Origin: Gemmatimonadota bacterium
GTDB taxonomy: Bacteria; Gemmatimonadota; Gemmatimonadetes; Palauibacterales; Palauibacteraceae
Assembly: GCA_029262175.1 (NCBI GenBank)
Contig: JAJCZV010000018.1
Location: 1 to 64,000, forward strand
DNA: 64,000 nt
Reading direction: 5' to 3'
Positions 26,687 to 35,907 of this stretch are shown here, in pieces. Numbering within the stretch: position 1 is the stretch's first letter; the number at the start of each line of letters is the position of its first letter. A program made the translations under genes and the position numbers. Under the pieces are notes generated by a model. It was not told the origin of the DNA, made no database searches, and worked only from the letters and a program-made list of their open reading frames with translations.

Positions 26687-28183
26687 CTAGGCGAGAGCCC
26701 AACGCTCTGGCTGCGCCTCCAGCTCCGCGACGCAGTCGCGTAAGATGGCTATGGCCAAGTCCGCGTGCTCGAGATGCGTTCGAAAGGCGAGAGCGGCAAA
26801 GCGGAGGACGAAGACGCCATCGATGGTCGTCGATGAGAGAAAGACGCGTCCATCGACATGTGTCGCTTCGATCAGCGCTCGATTGAACGCATTCGCATCA
26901 CCCCGTTCGGGCACCCAGCGGTACGTCACCACCGAGAGTTCCGGCTCCGGCCCCACTTCAAAACCAAACGCTTCCATCCGAGTGCGGAAGTAGCGCGCGA
27001 GCTCGAGTTTTTCTTCGAGACACGCTGCGAACGGCTCGACTCCGTGGAGCATCAGGGGCAGCCAAACGCGGAGCCCACGAAAGTGCTTTGTGAGTTCGGG
27101 AGAGAGCGCGGCCGGAGCGCGCAGTTCGCGCTCATCGCTCGCGGCATCTTGCATGTAGTGCGCATCGTACGTGTGCGCATTCGAAAGATGATCCCCGTCT
27201 CGCACCAGCACCGCGCCCGTTCCGTAGGGAAGAAAAAGAGCCTTGTGCGGATCCAAAACGATGGAGTCGGAGAGTTCCATGCCGGCGAGTCGCGAACGCA
27301 CGGACTCGACCATCGCGAAGAACCCGCCGTAGGCGGCGTCGACATGGAACCAGAGGCCTTCGGTCTTGGCGATGCGGGCGATCGCCGGCAGCGGATCGAT
27401 CGCCCCGACGTCGGTCGTCCCGGCCGAACCGATGACGAGCCATGGCTTCAGACCGCGCTCCCGATCCTCGCGGACGAGCGCGGTGAGGGCATCGGGGCGC
27501 AGCCGAAATCGTTCGTCGAGCGGGACCTCACGGTGGACCGCTTCGCCCATTCCCGCCACGCGCAACGCTTTGCTCAAGCAGTGGTGCGCGTGCGAAGTCG
27601 AATATACCACGGCGCGCTCATAGTCTCTGGACCGGAGCCCCGCGGCTTCTCGAGCCGTCACGACGGCGATCAGACTCGCGACAGACCCGCCCGAGGCGAG
27701 GTTCCCTGCGTGTCCGGCGGGATAGCCGATCAACTCCGCCATCCATCCCAGGACGAGGTTTTCCATCTCGACGCATCCCGGACCCGCGAACCACACGCCA
27801 GCGTACTCGTTGGTTACGGCCGCGACATAGTCCGCCACCGCGGCCGAGTAGATTCCGCCTCCGGGAATGTACCCGAGGTGTCCGCCGTGGGCGGGCATGA
27901 TGCCGGGGCCGACGACCGATTCATCGACCCGGTGCAGGAGCTCGTCGATGCCGCGCGGCGCTCCGCCGACAGGCAGGTCCCGAATGCGAAGCGCCGCCGA
28001 CTTATCGTGACCGTACGTCGGGCGATCCGGGAGCTCCTCTAGGAGACGCTGCGCGTACTCGTGCGCGGTCGTGAGGAGCGCCTCACGCTCTGCGTGGTCG
28101 GGATCGAGCGGCCGAGCCGCAGCTTCGAGCGCTAGGATCCGATTTCGTTGTTGGGAGTTGTCCTGGTTGCCGGCCGTACTCAC
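26687..28183 (-). CDS. PLP-dependent group II decarboxylase (aromatic-L-amino-acid decarboxylase-like)
   Basis: 498 residues from GTG at 28183, which overlaps the upstream stop (GTGA). It has the group II fold: a substrate-loop region (PAHGGHLGYIPGGG), NLASGGSVASL, HVDAAYGGFF (Asp contacts the pyridine N) and SIVLDPHKALFLPYG with the PLP lysine in DPHK. Such enzymes decarboxylate aromatic amino acids, glutamate, or related substrates; which one cannot be told. A much longer open frame upstream is non-coding. Confidence 0.85.
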   Translation of the reverse strand: MSTAGNQDNSQQRNRILALEAAARPLDPDHAEREALLTTAHEYAQRLLEELPDRPTYGHDKSAALRIRDLPVGGAPRGIDELLHRVDESVVGPGIMPAHGGHLGYIPGGGIYSAAVADYVAAVTNEYAGVWFAGPGCVEMENLVLGWMAELIGYPAGHAGNLASGGSVASLIAVVTAREAAGLRSRDYERAVVYSTSHAHHCLSKALRVAGMGEAVHREVPLDERFRLRPDALTALVREDRERGLKPWLVIGSAGTTDVGAIDPLPAIARIAKTEGLWFHVDAAYGGFFAMVESVRSRLAGMELSDSIVLDPHKALFLPYGTGAVLVRDGDHLSNAHTYDAHYMQDAASDERELRAPAALSPELTKHFRGLRVWLPLMLHGVEPFAACLEEKLELARYFRTRMEAFGFEVGPEPELSVVTYRWVPERGDANAFNRALIEATHVDGRVFLSSTTIDGVFVLRFAALAFRTHLEHADLAIAILRDCVAELEAQPERWALA

Positions 28184-28872
28184 CGAAGCGGCGGTCGGGG
28201 CGGCGGGGCGCCGCGCTGTAATCGGCCGGCGCCGGTTCCGATCCGTCGACCTCCGCGCGCCGGCGAGGTGTTCGCGGCGCCGGCGCCTTTTCTCGCTCCA
28301 CGATGCACCGGGATCAGCAGGACCGGTTCGGTCCCATGGGTCTCGGTAGCCGCCGGCTGATCCATGTCTTCTATCACTTCGATGACCCGGCCACCGGTCG
28401 CGCTTCCGATCCTGCGTCGCGGTCGTATGATCTCGATGGGCGGGTCGCCAGGCGTGGTTCCGACAAACGTTTGGATGACGCGGGCGCGGATTCCGAGCGA
28501 GGCCAGCGTCGGCCCGTCCAAGCAACCGCAGGGCGCGAGTCCTAGATCGGAGCGGTATTCGTCGATCGCGGTTTCGACCTGCGACCCGAGCACGCCGTCC
28601 AAAGGACCCGGATCGTAGCCGCGTCGATCGAGCGCTCGTTGGACGATGAGTACCTCCGAGTACGAAAGCGGAAGCGCCGCCTCGTATCGGGGGGCCCCGA
28701 GATCTTCCGACACCCGCGCCGTGACCCGGATCCCCGGACCGCGATCCACCCTGCTCTGACCGCCGGAGATCACCTCTACCGCCTGACCGTTCACGAGGCC
28801 CGGCCCGATCAGGGCCAACCCGAAGGCGGCAACGCCGACGCGGATGCTATGATTCAATCGTGAAGTCGTCAT
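28180..28872 (-). CDS. Secreted peptidoglycan-binding-domain protein
   Basis: 230 residues. A signal peptide (VGVAAFGLALIGPGLVNGQ) precedes a PG-binding-1-like helical domain (SEVLIVQRALDRRGYDPGPLDGV; TAIDEYRSDLGLAPCG) at about 70-120. The C-terminal third is Arg/Gly/Pro-rich and disordered. It probably binds peptidoglycan in the periplasm. It overlaps the PLP decarboxylase gene by 4 nt, although no functional link is apparent. Confidence 0.75.
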   Translation of the reverse strand: MTTSRLNHSIRVGVAAFGLALIGPGLVNGQAVEVISGGQSRVDRGPGIRVTARVSEDLGAPRYEAALPLSYSEVLIVQRALDRRGYDPGPLDGVLGSQVETAIDEYRSDLGLAPCGCLDGPTLASLGIRARVIQTFVGTTPGDPPIEIIRPRRRIGSATGGRVIEVIEDMDQPAATETHGTEPVLLIPVHRGARKGAGAANTSPARGGRRIGTGAGRLQRGAPPPRPPLR

Positions 28873-29004
28873 GGTTCGATCCTACGGGCTGCCACGGGGC
28901 AGCGCGAGTCTTTTGGGGGTCGAAGGTGTAGCTCTACGCTGCTCTCGCTCTCGACGCGTCCGAGGAGCGAGCGTACGAGAACCTATACCTGTCGGAGAGG
29001 TCAT

Positions 29005-30747
29005 TTGCGTATTCCATCGCGCGTCTGGTCGACGCTGATCCTGGTTTTTGTTCTTGCTTCCGGCGTGGAGGCGCAGAGTCGCAGCGATCGGGCGGAAGCC
29101 TACCTCCGTTCGTTCCACGACCTTAGAGGCTTCAACGGCGCGGCGCTCGTCATCGATGAAGGCAGGGTGCTTTTCGACGGCGCTTTCGGATTTATCGATC
29201 ACGAGAGTCAAGAACCCGCGACCAAAGACACGCGGTTTCGGATTGCGTCGCTCACCAAACAGTTCACCGCTGCATTGATCCTCAGACTAGAGGAGCTCGG
29301 GATGTTGGACGTCGACGCCGCCGTCGGCGCCTACATCCAAGAATACCCGAGCCCGCAATCCCAACAGATCACGCTCCATCATCTTCTCACCCATACGTCG
29401 GGCTTGCCGAGCTACACGAATCTTCCCGGGTTCCTGGAGGCTCGGGCAGAGCAGCCGCTGACCCCTGCCGATATCGTCGCCTTGACCTGGTTAGAGCCGC
29501 TGTCGTTCAAACCCGGTACGGACTTCGAGTACTCCAACTCCGGATACGTATTGCTCGGGTGGATCGTCGAGCGCGTGACCGGCCAACCCTACAGCGAGGC
29601 TCTCTCCGAGTACGTCCTCACGCCGCTGGGGCTCACCGATACCGGGTACGATCATTCGCTCGTGCCCACGGCGGGGCACGCGAAGGGACACACGCGTGGG
29701 CTTACCGATTACACCGCCAGCCGACGGATCGACCCGTCTCTTCCCTACTCGGCCGGGATGCTCTATTCGACCGCACCGGATTTGGCCCGCTGGAATGCCG
29801 CGCTACTCGGTTGGGACTCGATTTCTCCGTTTGCAGACGCCGCATCGCGCGAGCGCATGTTGACCCCGGGCCTGCAGTCGTATGGCTACGGAATCTCCAT
29901 CGCGTCTCGCGACCTCGGGCGCGATTCCGATGTTCGCGTCGTCGAGCACACGGGAGGGATCTTCGGCTTCAGTGCGTTCGCGCGAGCGTTCCCCGATCAG
30001 CATCGACTGATCATTCTCCTGGACAACACGTCCTCTGATTTGAGACCCATCGTCGAAGGGCTGACGAATTTGCTCTGGGGCATGGAGGCCGTCCCGCCAA
30101 AACCGTCGATCGCCGAACGAATCCTGCCGATCGTCGAGTCTGCAGGTGTGGAGCCCGCGTTGGCTCGCTATCGAGATTGGCGCCTGAGTCGACCCGACGA
30201 GTACGACTATGGTCCGAACCAACTCATGCAGCTCGCTGTGCATTTTCGGGAGCAGGACCCCGAGATTTCGATCGCACTTCTAGAGGCGCAGGTCGAGGAG
30301 TACCCGGAGCTCCCGCTCCCGCGCGTCGCCCTGGCCGAGCTCTACACGGCTCGGGGAGACGATGAGGGGGCCGTGGCTCACCTTGAAGCAGCCCTCACCT
30401 ATACGCCAGGCGTGCCCCAGATCTTGGAACGCATCCTCGCACTCGGCGTGGAGCCCGAGGCGGCCCTTCGAATGCCGGTCACCAACGTGCCCGGTTCAGA
30501 CATGGTCGGTCTGGTCGGCGAGTATCGCGTCGACCCGACGACAACGCTCACGATCGCGTTCGACGGAGCCTCGCTCACCGCGCGCAGGAGCCACGAAGCG
30601 GCGTTCCGGCTGCTCCCGCAATCGCCCACCGTATATCTGCTCCACGGGTCTCGAGTGCAGTTGAGGTTCGAACTCGCCGGCGAGCAGGCCGGTGCCGTCT
30701 CGATCGTCGAGTCCGGACAACGCGTCCGGTTCCCCCGGATCCACTGA
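29005..30747 (+). CDS. Secreted serine hydrolase (beta-lactamase/class C family) with TPR-like C-terminus
   Basis: 580 residues from TTG at 29005, behind GGAGAGG. A signal peptide (STLILVFVLASGVEAQ) is followed by the beta-lactamase/D-peptidase fold with SLTK (SxxK nucleophile), YSNSGY (YxN) and HTGG (K/H-T-G), so the active site looks complete. The last about 180 residues have a TPR-like helical region (RVALAELYTARGDDEGAVAHL) and a beta-rich tail. It is probably a periplasmic peptidase or esterase; true beta-lactamase activity is not implied. Confidence 0.85.
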   Translation: MRIPSRVWSTLILVFVLASGVEAQSRSDRAEAYLRSFHDLRGFNGAALVIDEGRVLFDGAFGFIDHESQEPATKDTRFRIASLTKQFTAALILRLEELGMLDVDAAVGAYIQEYPSPQSQQITLHHLLTHTSGLPSYTNLPGFLEARAEQPLTPADIVALTWLEPLSFKPGTDFEYSNSGYVLLGWIVERVTGQPYSEALSEYVLTPLGLTDTGYDHSLVPTAGHAKGHTRGLTDYTASRRIDPSLPYSAGMLYSTAPDLARWNAALLGWDSISPFADAASRERMLTPGLQSYGYGISIASRDLGRDSDVRVVEHTGGIFGFSAFARAFPDQHRLIILLDNTSSDLRPIVEGLTNLLWGMEAVPPKPSIAERILPIVESAGVEPALARYRDWRLSRPDEYDYGPNQLMQLAVHFREQDPEISIALLEAQVEEYPELPLPRVALAELYTARGDDEGAVAHLEAALTYTPGVPQILERILALGVEPEAALRMPVTNVPGSDMVGLVGEYRVDPTTTLTIAFDGASLTARRSHEAAFRLLPQSPTVYLLHGSRVQLRFELAGEQAGAVSIVESGQRVRFPRIH

Positions 30748-30786
30748 CCTCGCGCCGGCGATCGCTTGGACCGTTACGTTGGCTCG

Positions 30787-31413
30787 ATGACAGGAAAGGT
30801 GTTGTTCGTGGGCGTTGCCGGAGGCAGCGGCTCCGGAAAGACGACCGTGGTCGAACGCATCATGAGTGGGCTGGCGCCTCACGCGGTGACGCTCATCCAT
30901 CACGATTCGTACTACTTCGACTATGGGCACTTGTCGCTGGAGGAACGAGCCCAAGTCAACTTCGATCACCCGGCCTCGCTCGAGACGACGCTGCTGGTCG
31001 AACATCTCGATGGATTGGCCCGCGGTGAGACCGTCGAGCTGCCGCTCTACGACTTCAAGACGCACACGCGCAGCGAAGAGTCGCAAACGGCGATGCCGAC
31101 TCCCGTCGTGATCGTTGATGGAATTCTGGTCCTCGCCGACCGAGAGATCAGAAGCCGTCTCGACATCAAGATCTTCGTGGACACCGACGCGGACATTCGA
31201 TTTATTCGCCGTCTCGAACGCGATATCCAGCAGCGCGGGCGATCGCTCGAGTCCGTCGTCAAGCAGTACACGAAGACCGTGCGTCCCATGCACCTCGACT
31301 TCGTGGAACCGAGCAAACGGTACGCGGACGTGATCGTTCCGGTCGGCGGCGAGAACGACGTGGCGATCGATATGGTCGTCACCAAGCTGCGCGAAGTGCT
31401 CGACCCCTCGTAA
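30787..31413 (+). CDS. udk: Uridine kinase
   Basis: About 208 residues from ATG at 30787; TTG 30766 would add 7. It has the P-loop GGSGSGKTTV, the HHDSYY substrate motif, DHPASLETTLL and LYDFKTHTR, all typical of uridine-cytidine kinases. It phosphorylates uridine/cytidine to UMP/CMP with ATP in pyrimidine salvage. No operon partner is evident; the upstream hydrolase gene ends 39 nt before. Confidence 0.92.
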   Translation: MTGKVLFVGVAGGSGSGKTTVVERIMSGLAPHAVTLIHHDSYYFDYGHLSLEERAQVNFDHPASLETTLLVEHLDGLARGETVELPLYDFKTHTRSEESQTAMPTPVVIVDGILVLADREIRSRLDIKIFVDTDADIRFIRRLERDIQQRGRSLESVVKQYTKTVRPMHLDFVEPSKRYADVIVPVGGENDVAIDMVVTKLREVLDPS

Positions 31414-31686
31414 CGACACACACCCGCATCGCGAGCGGCTCGTAGCACAATGCATCGTTCGACTTGTTCCGACGCTGCTCTCATGGATCTGGTGGCGTTC
31501 GAAACGCGTTCTACGCTGCTGGCTAACCCCTTGGCTGCGCACCTCTTACGCGGCTAGCGCGCTGGAGCACCAATATCGCTCGGGTTGGCATGATTCTCGA
31601 CTCTCACCCGCGCGCGAGGCTGCACGTACGCGCCCGTCTAGCGCCGGCCTAGAGCCCGCTTGGTTTCACAGGGAGTCACAGACGTC

Positions 31687-32937
31687 ATGCATCACAAACG
31701 AGTATTCCACCTCTGCTTCCCAGCGATCGCCGCGTTTCTGTTCGGTGGTTGCTTCGACCGGAGCGACCCGACCGGCCCCGCCGCCGCCGCCGATCGCATC
31801 GAATTGATCGAGGATGAACTCATTCTCGCTGCTCGCGTGGTCGAGCACGCCGAGCTCGAACTGGAGCTCGATCAGTCGGCGCTCTCGAGCTCGATCGCCT
31901 CCGATGACATCCGCATGTCGGCCCTTCGCGCTGCGGCTGATCCTCTGTCCTTCAAACTCGTGGCGGAAGTCGCGCCACCGGAGATCGACGGCGTCACCCT
32001 CGAGGCGACGCACGTCGCGCTTCGCGGATCCGTCGCGCTGGTGTCGTACGGGAAGAGAGGAAGTCGAGCTTTAGGAGCGGTGGACCTCTTCCTCGTGTCC
32101 AACCCCTCCAACCCCCGATTAATCGCGTCGGCTCGTTTTAAGGACTCGGATATCTTCGCGATCGAGACCAATGGGAGCAGCATCTACTGCGGGGAAGCCA
32201 CTTCTGATACGAGCTTCGCGTTCCCGGCAACCATTGAGCGCATGGGGCTCAGTTCGAATCGCTTGAGCGTGCAGACGATCCGCGCATCCGTGCCCGGGTT
32301 CGTCGTGAACGACCTCGCATTCGGGAGCGGCAGGGTTTTCGCGACCTCCGGGCTTTCCGGTGGCATCACGGCCCTGGAGGCTTCGTCCCTGCGCCAGACG
32401 GCTCACGATCCGTTTCCCGATGCACGCGCGGTCGGAGCCGACGGCAACTGGGTGGTCGCGGTCCAAGGTTCGCCCGGCCGACTCCGGGTCTATACCGGCG
32501 CAGATCTCGCCTTTCAACGGACGATTCCGGTCGGAGGGTTGGGCATTTCGGGGTCTAAGTCAGAGGTCGAGGTCGTCGGAGACTTCGCATTCGTAGCGCT
32601 TGGCGATGGTGGGACGACCGTGGTCAATATTCGAACGGGGGCACAGATCGCTTCGCTCCCGCGTCCGACGCTTCAGGGCGTCGGCTCCAGTGATGCAGTG
32701 ACCAACGCGGTGACGGTCTCCGGTCGCCTTCTGATCCAGGCAAACGGTGGTGCCGGCGTGTGGGTCAACTTAGCGGAGAACAAGAATGGCTCCCCCGTTC
32801 TGACCCAAGTCGGACAGGTGCAGTTCCCCGGGCCGGTCTCGTCCAATTACGTGGTGGCCCGCGGCCAGACGTTGTTTGTCGCCGCCGGACGGGGTGGACT
32901 CAAGGTGGTCCGCTTCAGCGACGACGGTGGCAGCTAG
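31687..32937 (+). CDS. LVIVD-repeat beta-propeller lipoprotein
   Basis: 416 residues from ATG at 31687 (AGGGAG about 12 nt upstream). The signal ends in FLFGGC, a lipobox. The rest has LVIVD-like blades (VDLFLVSNPSNPRLIASARF; VVNIRTGAQIASLPRP) of a propeller, with an acidic leader just after the anchor. The biochemical role of LVIVD proteins is unknown; they are usually surface or periplasmic. It is followed by a sarcosine-oxidase-like gene. Confidence 0.75.
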   Translation: MHHKRVFHLCFPAIAAFLFGGCFDRSDPTGPAAAADRIELIEDELILAARVVEHAELELELDQSALSSSIASDDIRMSALRAAADPLSFKLVAEVAPPEIDGVTLEATHVALRGSVALVSYGKRGSRALGAVDLFLVSNPSNPRLIASARFKDSDIFAIETNGSSIYCGEATSDTSFAFPATIERMGLSSNRLSVQTIRASVPGFVVNDLAFGSGRVFATSGLSGGITALEASSLRQTAHDPFPDARAVGADGNWVVAVQGSPGRLRVYTGADLAFQRTIPVGGLGISGSKSEVEVVGDFAFVALGDGGTTVVNIRTGAQIASLPRPTLQGVGSSDAVTNAVTVSGRLLIQANGGAGVWVNLAENKNGSPVLTQVGQVQFPGPVSSNYVVARGQTLFVAAGRGGLKVVRFSDDGGS

Positions 32938-33074
32938 GAAGCGCCGCGCCGCAGGGGAACCTCGGACCACCGGACGGCGCATTCGCGGCTGACTCCCACC
33001 CCACACGTTGCGCGACGCGGCCACCGGGGGAATCGTGTGCTGCGACTCGTCGACACGATCCCCCGGAGGCTCGA

Positions 33075-34208
33075 ATCCCCCCAGTTTTTGACTTTATCGT
33101 GGTAGGCCTTGGTGCGATCGGGAGCGCCGCCGCTGCTGGGCTGGCTCGAAAAGGTCACCGCGTGCTCGGGCTCGACCAGTTCGTCCCGCCCCATTCGCGC
33201 GGTTCGTCGCATGGAGAGACACGGCTCTTTCGCGAGGTCTGCTACGAAGGCACGCACTACACCTCCCTGACCGAAGCCTCCTATGACGCTTGGACCGAAC
33301 TCGGCAAGGCGGCCGGGCGTGAGTTGATGCGACCGGCCCGGGCGCTGCTCATCGGCACGCCAGATGCGGAGCCGCTGGCCAAGCATCTGCCCAACGTCCG
33401 AGAACAGACGGATCGGTTCGAAGAGCTAACCGCCGTCGAGATGTGTGCGCGGTTTCCAGCGTTTGTCTTGCGACGCGACGAGATGGCCGTCCTCGAGACG
33501 CGGGCCGGGATTCTCGAGCCGGAAGCGTGTATCGAAGCGCTGCTGAGTCGCGCCCGCGCCGCCGGAGCGGCGCTTCGCTCGAACGCGCCCGTCCTCGGGT
33601 GGGAGGCGGAAAAGGGCGGGCTCCGGGTGCGTTGCGAAGACGCGGAATACCGCGCTCGTAAACTGATCCTCGCCGCGGGCGCCTGGACGAGCACCCTCAC
33701 GCCTGGCCTGGATCTCCCTCTTGAAGTCGAGCGGACGGTTCAGTTCTGGTTCGAACCCACCCCGGCGTCCGCAGAGACCGTCGACGCGGAAGCATGGCCC
33801 GCCTGGGTCTGGGAGCATGCCCCTGGGTCGAGTTGGTACGGCTTCCCGCGGACCGCGCGCGGGATCAAGATGGGCCTGCACCGGCTATCAGGTCGGCGCG
33901 CCGACCCGAACACCGTCGAGCGAACGGTCGGCGAGGACGAGGAGGCCCTGATGCGCCGCGTCATCGACCGTCACATGCCCGTCGCCAACGGCCCACGGAA
34001 CGACGCCTCGGTGTGCATGTACACGACGACTCCGGACGAAGCCCCGATCCTCGACCGGCACCCCGATTGCCCGATCGTCGCGATTTTCACGGGGGGCTCC
34101 GGGCACTGCTTCAAGTTCGCCCCGGTCCTGGGAGACCTCTTGGCGGATCTGTCGGCTGACGAGGAGCCGGCCATCGACCTCGCTCCGTATCGAATCGATC
34201 GGTTCTGA
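33075..34208 (+). CDS. solA: Sarcosine oxidase/N-methyltryptophan oxidase-like FAD enzyme, apparent AUC start
   Basis: 377 residues if started at ATC 33075. The FAD motif VVGLGAIGSAAAAGLA begins only 6 residues later, as in the monomeric sarcosine oxidase family (about 376-390 aa). Other family features are PHSRGSSHGETRLFR near the flavin site and a C-terminal FTGGSGHCFKFAP containing the Cys that covalently binds FAD. No ATG, GTG or TTG lies in frame in the preceding 100 nt. A perfect GGAGG (33065-33069) sits 5 nt before the ATC. It oxidises an N-methylated amino acid, yielding H2O2 and formaldehyde; the substrate is unknown. Confidence 0.75.
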   Translation: MPPVFDFIVVGLGAIGSAAAAGLARKGHRVLGLDQFVPPHSRGSSHGETRLFREVCYEGTHYTSLTEASYDAWTELGKAAGRELMRPARALLIGTPDAEPLAKHLPNVREQTDRFEELTAVEMCARFPAFVLRRDEMAVLETRAGILEPEACIEALLSRARAAGAALRSNAPVLGWEAEKGGLRVRCEDAEYRARKLILAAGAWTSTLTPGLDLPLEVERTVQFWFEPTPASAETVDAEAWPAWVWEHAPGSSWYGFPRTARGIKMGLHRLSGRRADPNTVERTVGEDEEALMRRVIDRHMPVANGPRNDASVCMYTTTPDEAPILDRHPDCPIVAIFTGGSGHCFKFAPVLGDLLADLSADEEPAIDLAPYRIDRF

Positions 34209-34218
34209 GACGGGCCGT

Positions 34219-35865
34219 CTACAGCCCGGCGACCGCGGTCTTCATCTCTTCGAGCAGCCCCTCGTTCTCCGAGTAGTCGATGGGGACTTCGATCACGTGC
34301 ACACCCCCACGACGAAACGCGTTCTCGAGGACTTCCGGGAAATCACGCGGTTCCTCTAGTCGGTGGCCGTGAGCGCCGTAGGCTTCCGCGAGCGCACAGA
34401 AATCCGGGTTTCCGAAGTCGACTTGGAACGGTGGTTGGCCGCCCGCCACTTGCTTCATACGGATCATGCCGAACCCATCGTCGTTCAGCACCAGGGCGAC
34501 CAAGTTCAATCCCAGTCGGACCGCGGTCTCGAGTTCTTGGGCGTTCATCACGAAGCCCCCGTCCCCCGCGACCGCAAGCACCTGACGGGCGGGGTGGACC
34601 AGCGCCGCCGCGATGGCGGCCGGGAGCGCGGGCCCCATCGAACCGAGCGCCGAGTCGACGATATGAGTCCTGGGGGTAAAGACGGGGAGATTGCGTGTAA
34701 ACCAGAGCTTGTGAACACCGTTGTCCAGCGTGACGATCGCGTCATCCGTCAACGCTTGGCGGACCTGCGCCGCAACGTATTGCGGTCGTGCCAGACGGTC
34801 GCCGGCCCGAGTGCTCGTCCGCTCGAGCGAAGCCCTCATCGAGATGGCCATGCTCAAAGCGAACGTGTGGTCAAACCCTTCTACGCCATCGAGTCGTCGA
34901 CGCAATCCTTCCATCGACGCTGCGATGTCGCCGACGAGCTCGTACTGCGGCGAATAGATGTCGTGTCGATGCGCAGTACACGTGTTGATGTGTACGACCT
35001 TCCTTCGATCGTTCTTCGACATCAAGAACGGCGCCTTCTCGTACACGTCGTGACCGACGTTGAGAATCACATCTGCTTTGATCGCCGCTCCACCGACGTA
35101 GTCTTGGTCGGGTAGCGTGCTCGATCCTACAAACCTCGTCGAGCGCTCGTCGCCCACCCCTTTCCCCATATAGGTGCAAAAGAAAGGAAACCCCGTCGCG
35201 TCCAGAAATCGACGCACGGCCGACGGCACGCCTCGCCGTTGGGCCGCGAACCCGAGCATGACCAGCGGGGACTCGGCATTGGCCACGAGCTTCGCCACCA
35301 CATCGAGATCGGCCTCGCTTGCCGCCACCGTGGGAGGGTCGGCGCGTTGGGCCACGACCCCGTCGGTCGGATCCTCCGCGACGTCTTCAGGAAGCTCGAG
35401 ATGGGCGGGGCCCGGGCGCCCCTCGCGCATGGCGTCGAACGCATGACGGGTCGACGATGCGACCTGCGATCCGCTCTCGATCGTCCGCGCGGACTTGGTC
35501 AGCGGCCGCATGACGTCGGTCACTGCGAGACGCTGATACAGACCTTGACGGTTTTCGCGAAGCGCCTTCTGACCCGTGATGAACAGCACGGGGTGGCCGC
35601 CGAGAAGCGCTTGGCCCGCGGGCGTCGCGAGGTTCGTCGCCCCCGCGCCCAGCGTCGAATACGCCACGCCGGGTCGGTCGGCCAAGCGGCTATAAGCGCC
35701 CGCCATGAACCCGGCTGCCTGTTCGTGTCGGACCAGGATCGTACGGATCTGACGGCTTTCGCGGAGGGCAGAGAGAAAGGCGAGATTCTCTTCGCCAGGC
35801 AGCCCGAACACGTATTCCACGCCTTCGGATTCCAACGCTTTGACGAGTAGCTGTGCCGCGTTCAA
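34219..35865 (-). CDS. Thiamine-diphosphate enzyme, catabolic acetolactate-synthase type
   Basis: 548 residues from TTG at 35865, preceded by GGGAG at 7 nt; an ATG at 35928 would add unrelated residues. The N-terminal ThDP domain has VFGLPGEEN and the catalytic Glu in VRHEQAAGF; STLGAGATNL; and PVLFITGQKA. The C-terminal ThDP motif is AVAGDGGFVMNAQELETA, ending in a canonical N-D-D-G metal segment. It likely joins two pyruvates to acetolactate or acts on another 2-oxoacid. Glyoxylate carboligase, attractive because of the purine operon, is disfavoured because that enzyme lacks this Glu. Convergent with solA. Confidence 0.8.
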   Translation of the reverse strand: MNAAQLLVKALESEGVEYVFGLPGEENLAFLSALRESRQIRTILVRHEQAAGFMAGAYSRLADRPGVAYSTLGAGATNLATPAGQALLGGHPVLFITGQKALRENRQGLYQRLAVTDVMRPLTKSARTIESGSQVASSTRHAFDAMREGRPGPAHLELPEDVAEDPTDGVVAQRADPPTVAASEADLDVVAKLVANAESPLVMLGFAAQRRGVPSAVRRFLDATGFPFFCTYMGKGVGDERSTRFVGSSTLPDQDYVGGAAIKADVILNVGHDVYEKAPFLMSKNDRRKVVHINTCTAHRHDIYSPQYELVGDIAASMEGLRRRLDGVEGFDHTFALSMAISMRASLERTSTRAGDRLARPQYVAAQVRQALTDDAIVTLDNGVHKLWFTRNLPVFTPRTHIVDSALGSMGPALPAAIAAALVHPARQVLAVAGDGGFVMNAQELETAVRLGLNLVALVLNDDGFGMIRMKQVAGGQPPFQVDFGNPDFCALAEAYGAHGHRLEEPRDFPEVLENAFRRGGVHVIEVPIDYSENEGLLEEMKTAVAGL

Positions 35866-35907
35866 TGCAGATCTCCCGTCGGGGACCGGCAGGTCGCCCC
35901 TCGGTCC

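Noticed and set aside
29005..30747. Beta-lactamase resistance gene
   Set aside because: The fold and SxxK motif are shared with peptidases and esterases; a TPR-like C-terminus argues for another role.
34219..35865. Glyoxylate carboligase, which would fit the purine pathway
   Set aside because: The catalytic Glu (VRHEQ) typical of acetolactate-synthase-like enzymes is present, whereas glyoxylate carboligase lacks it.
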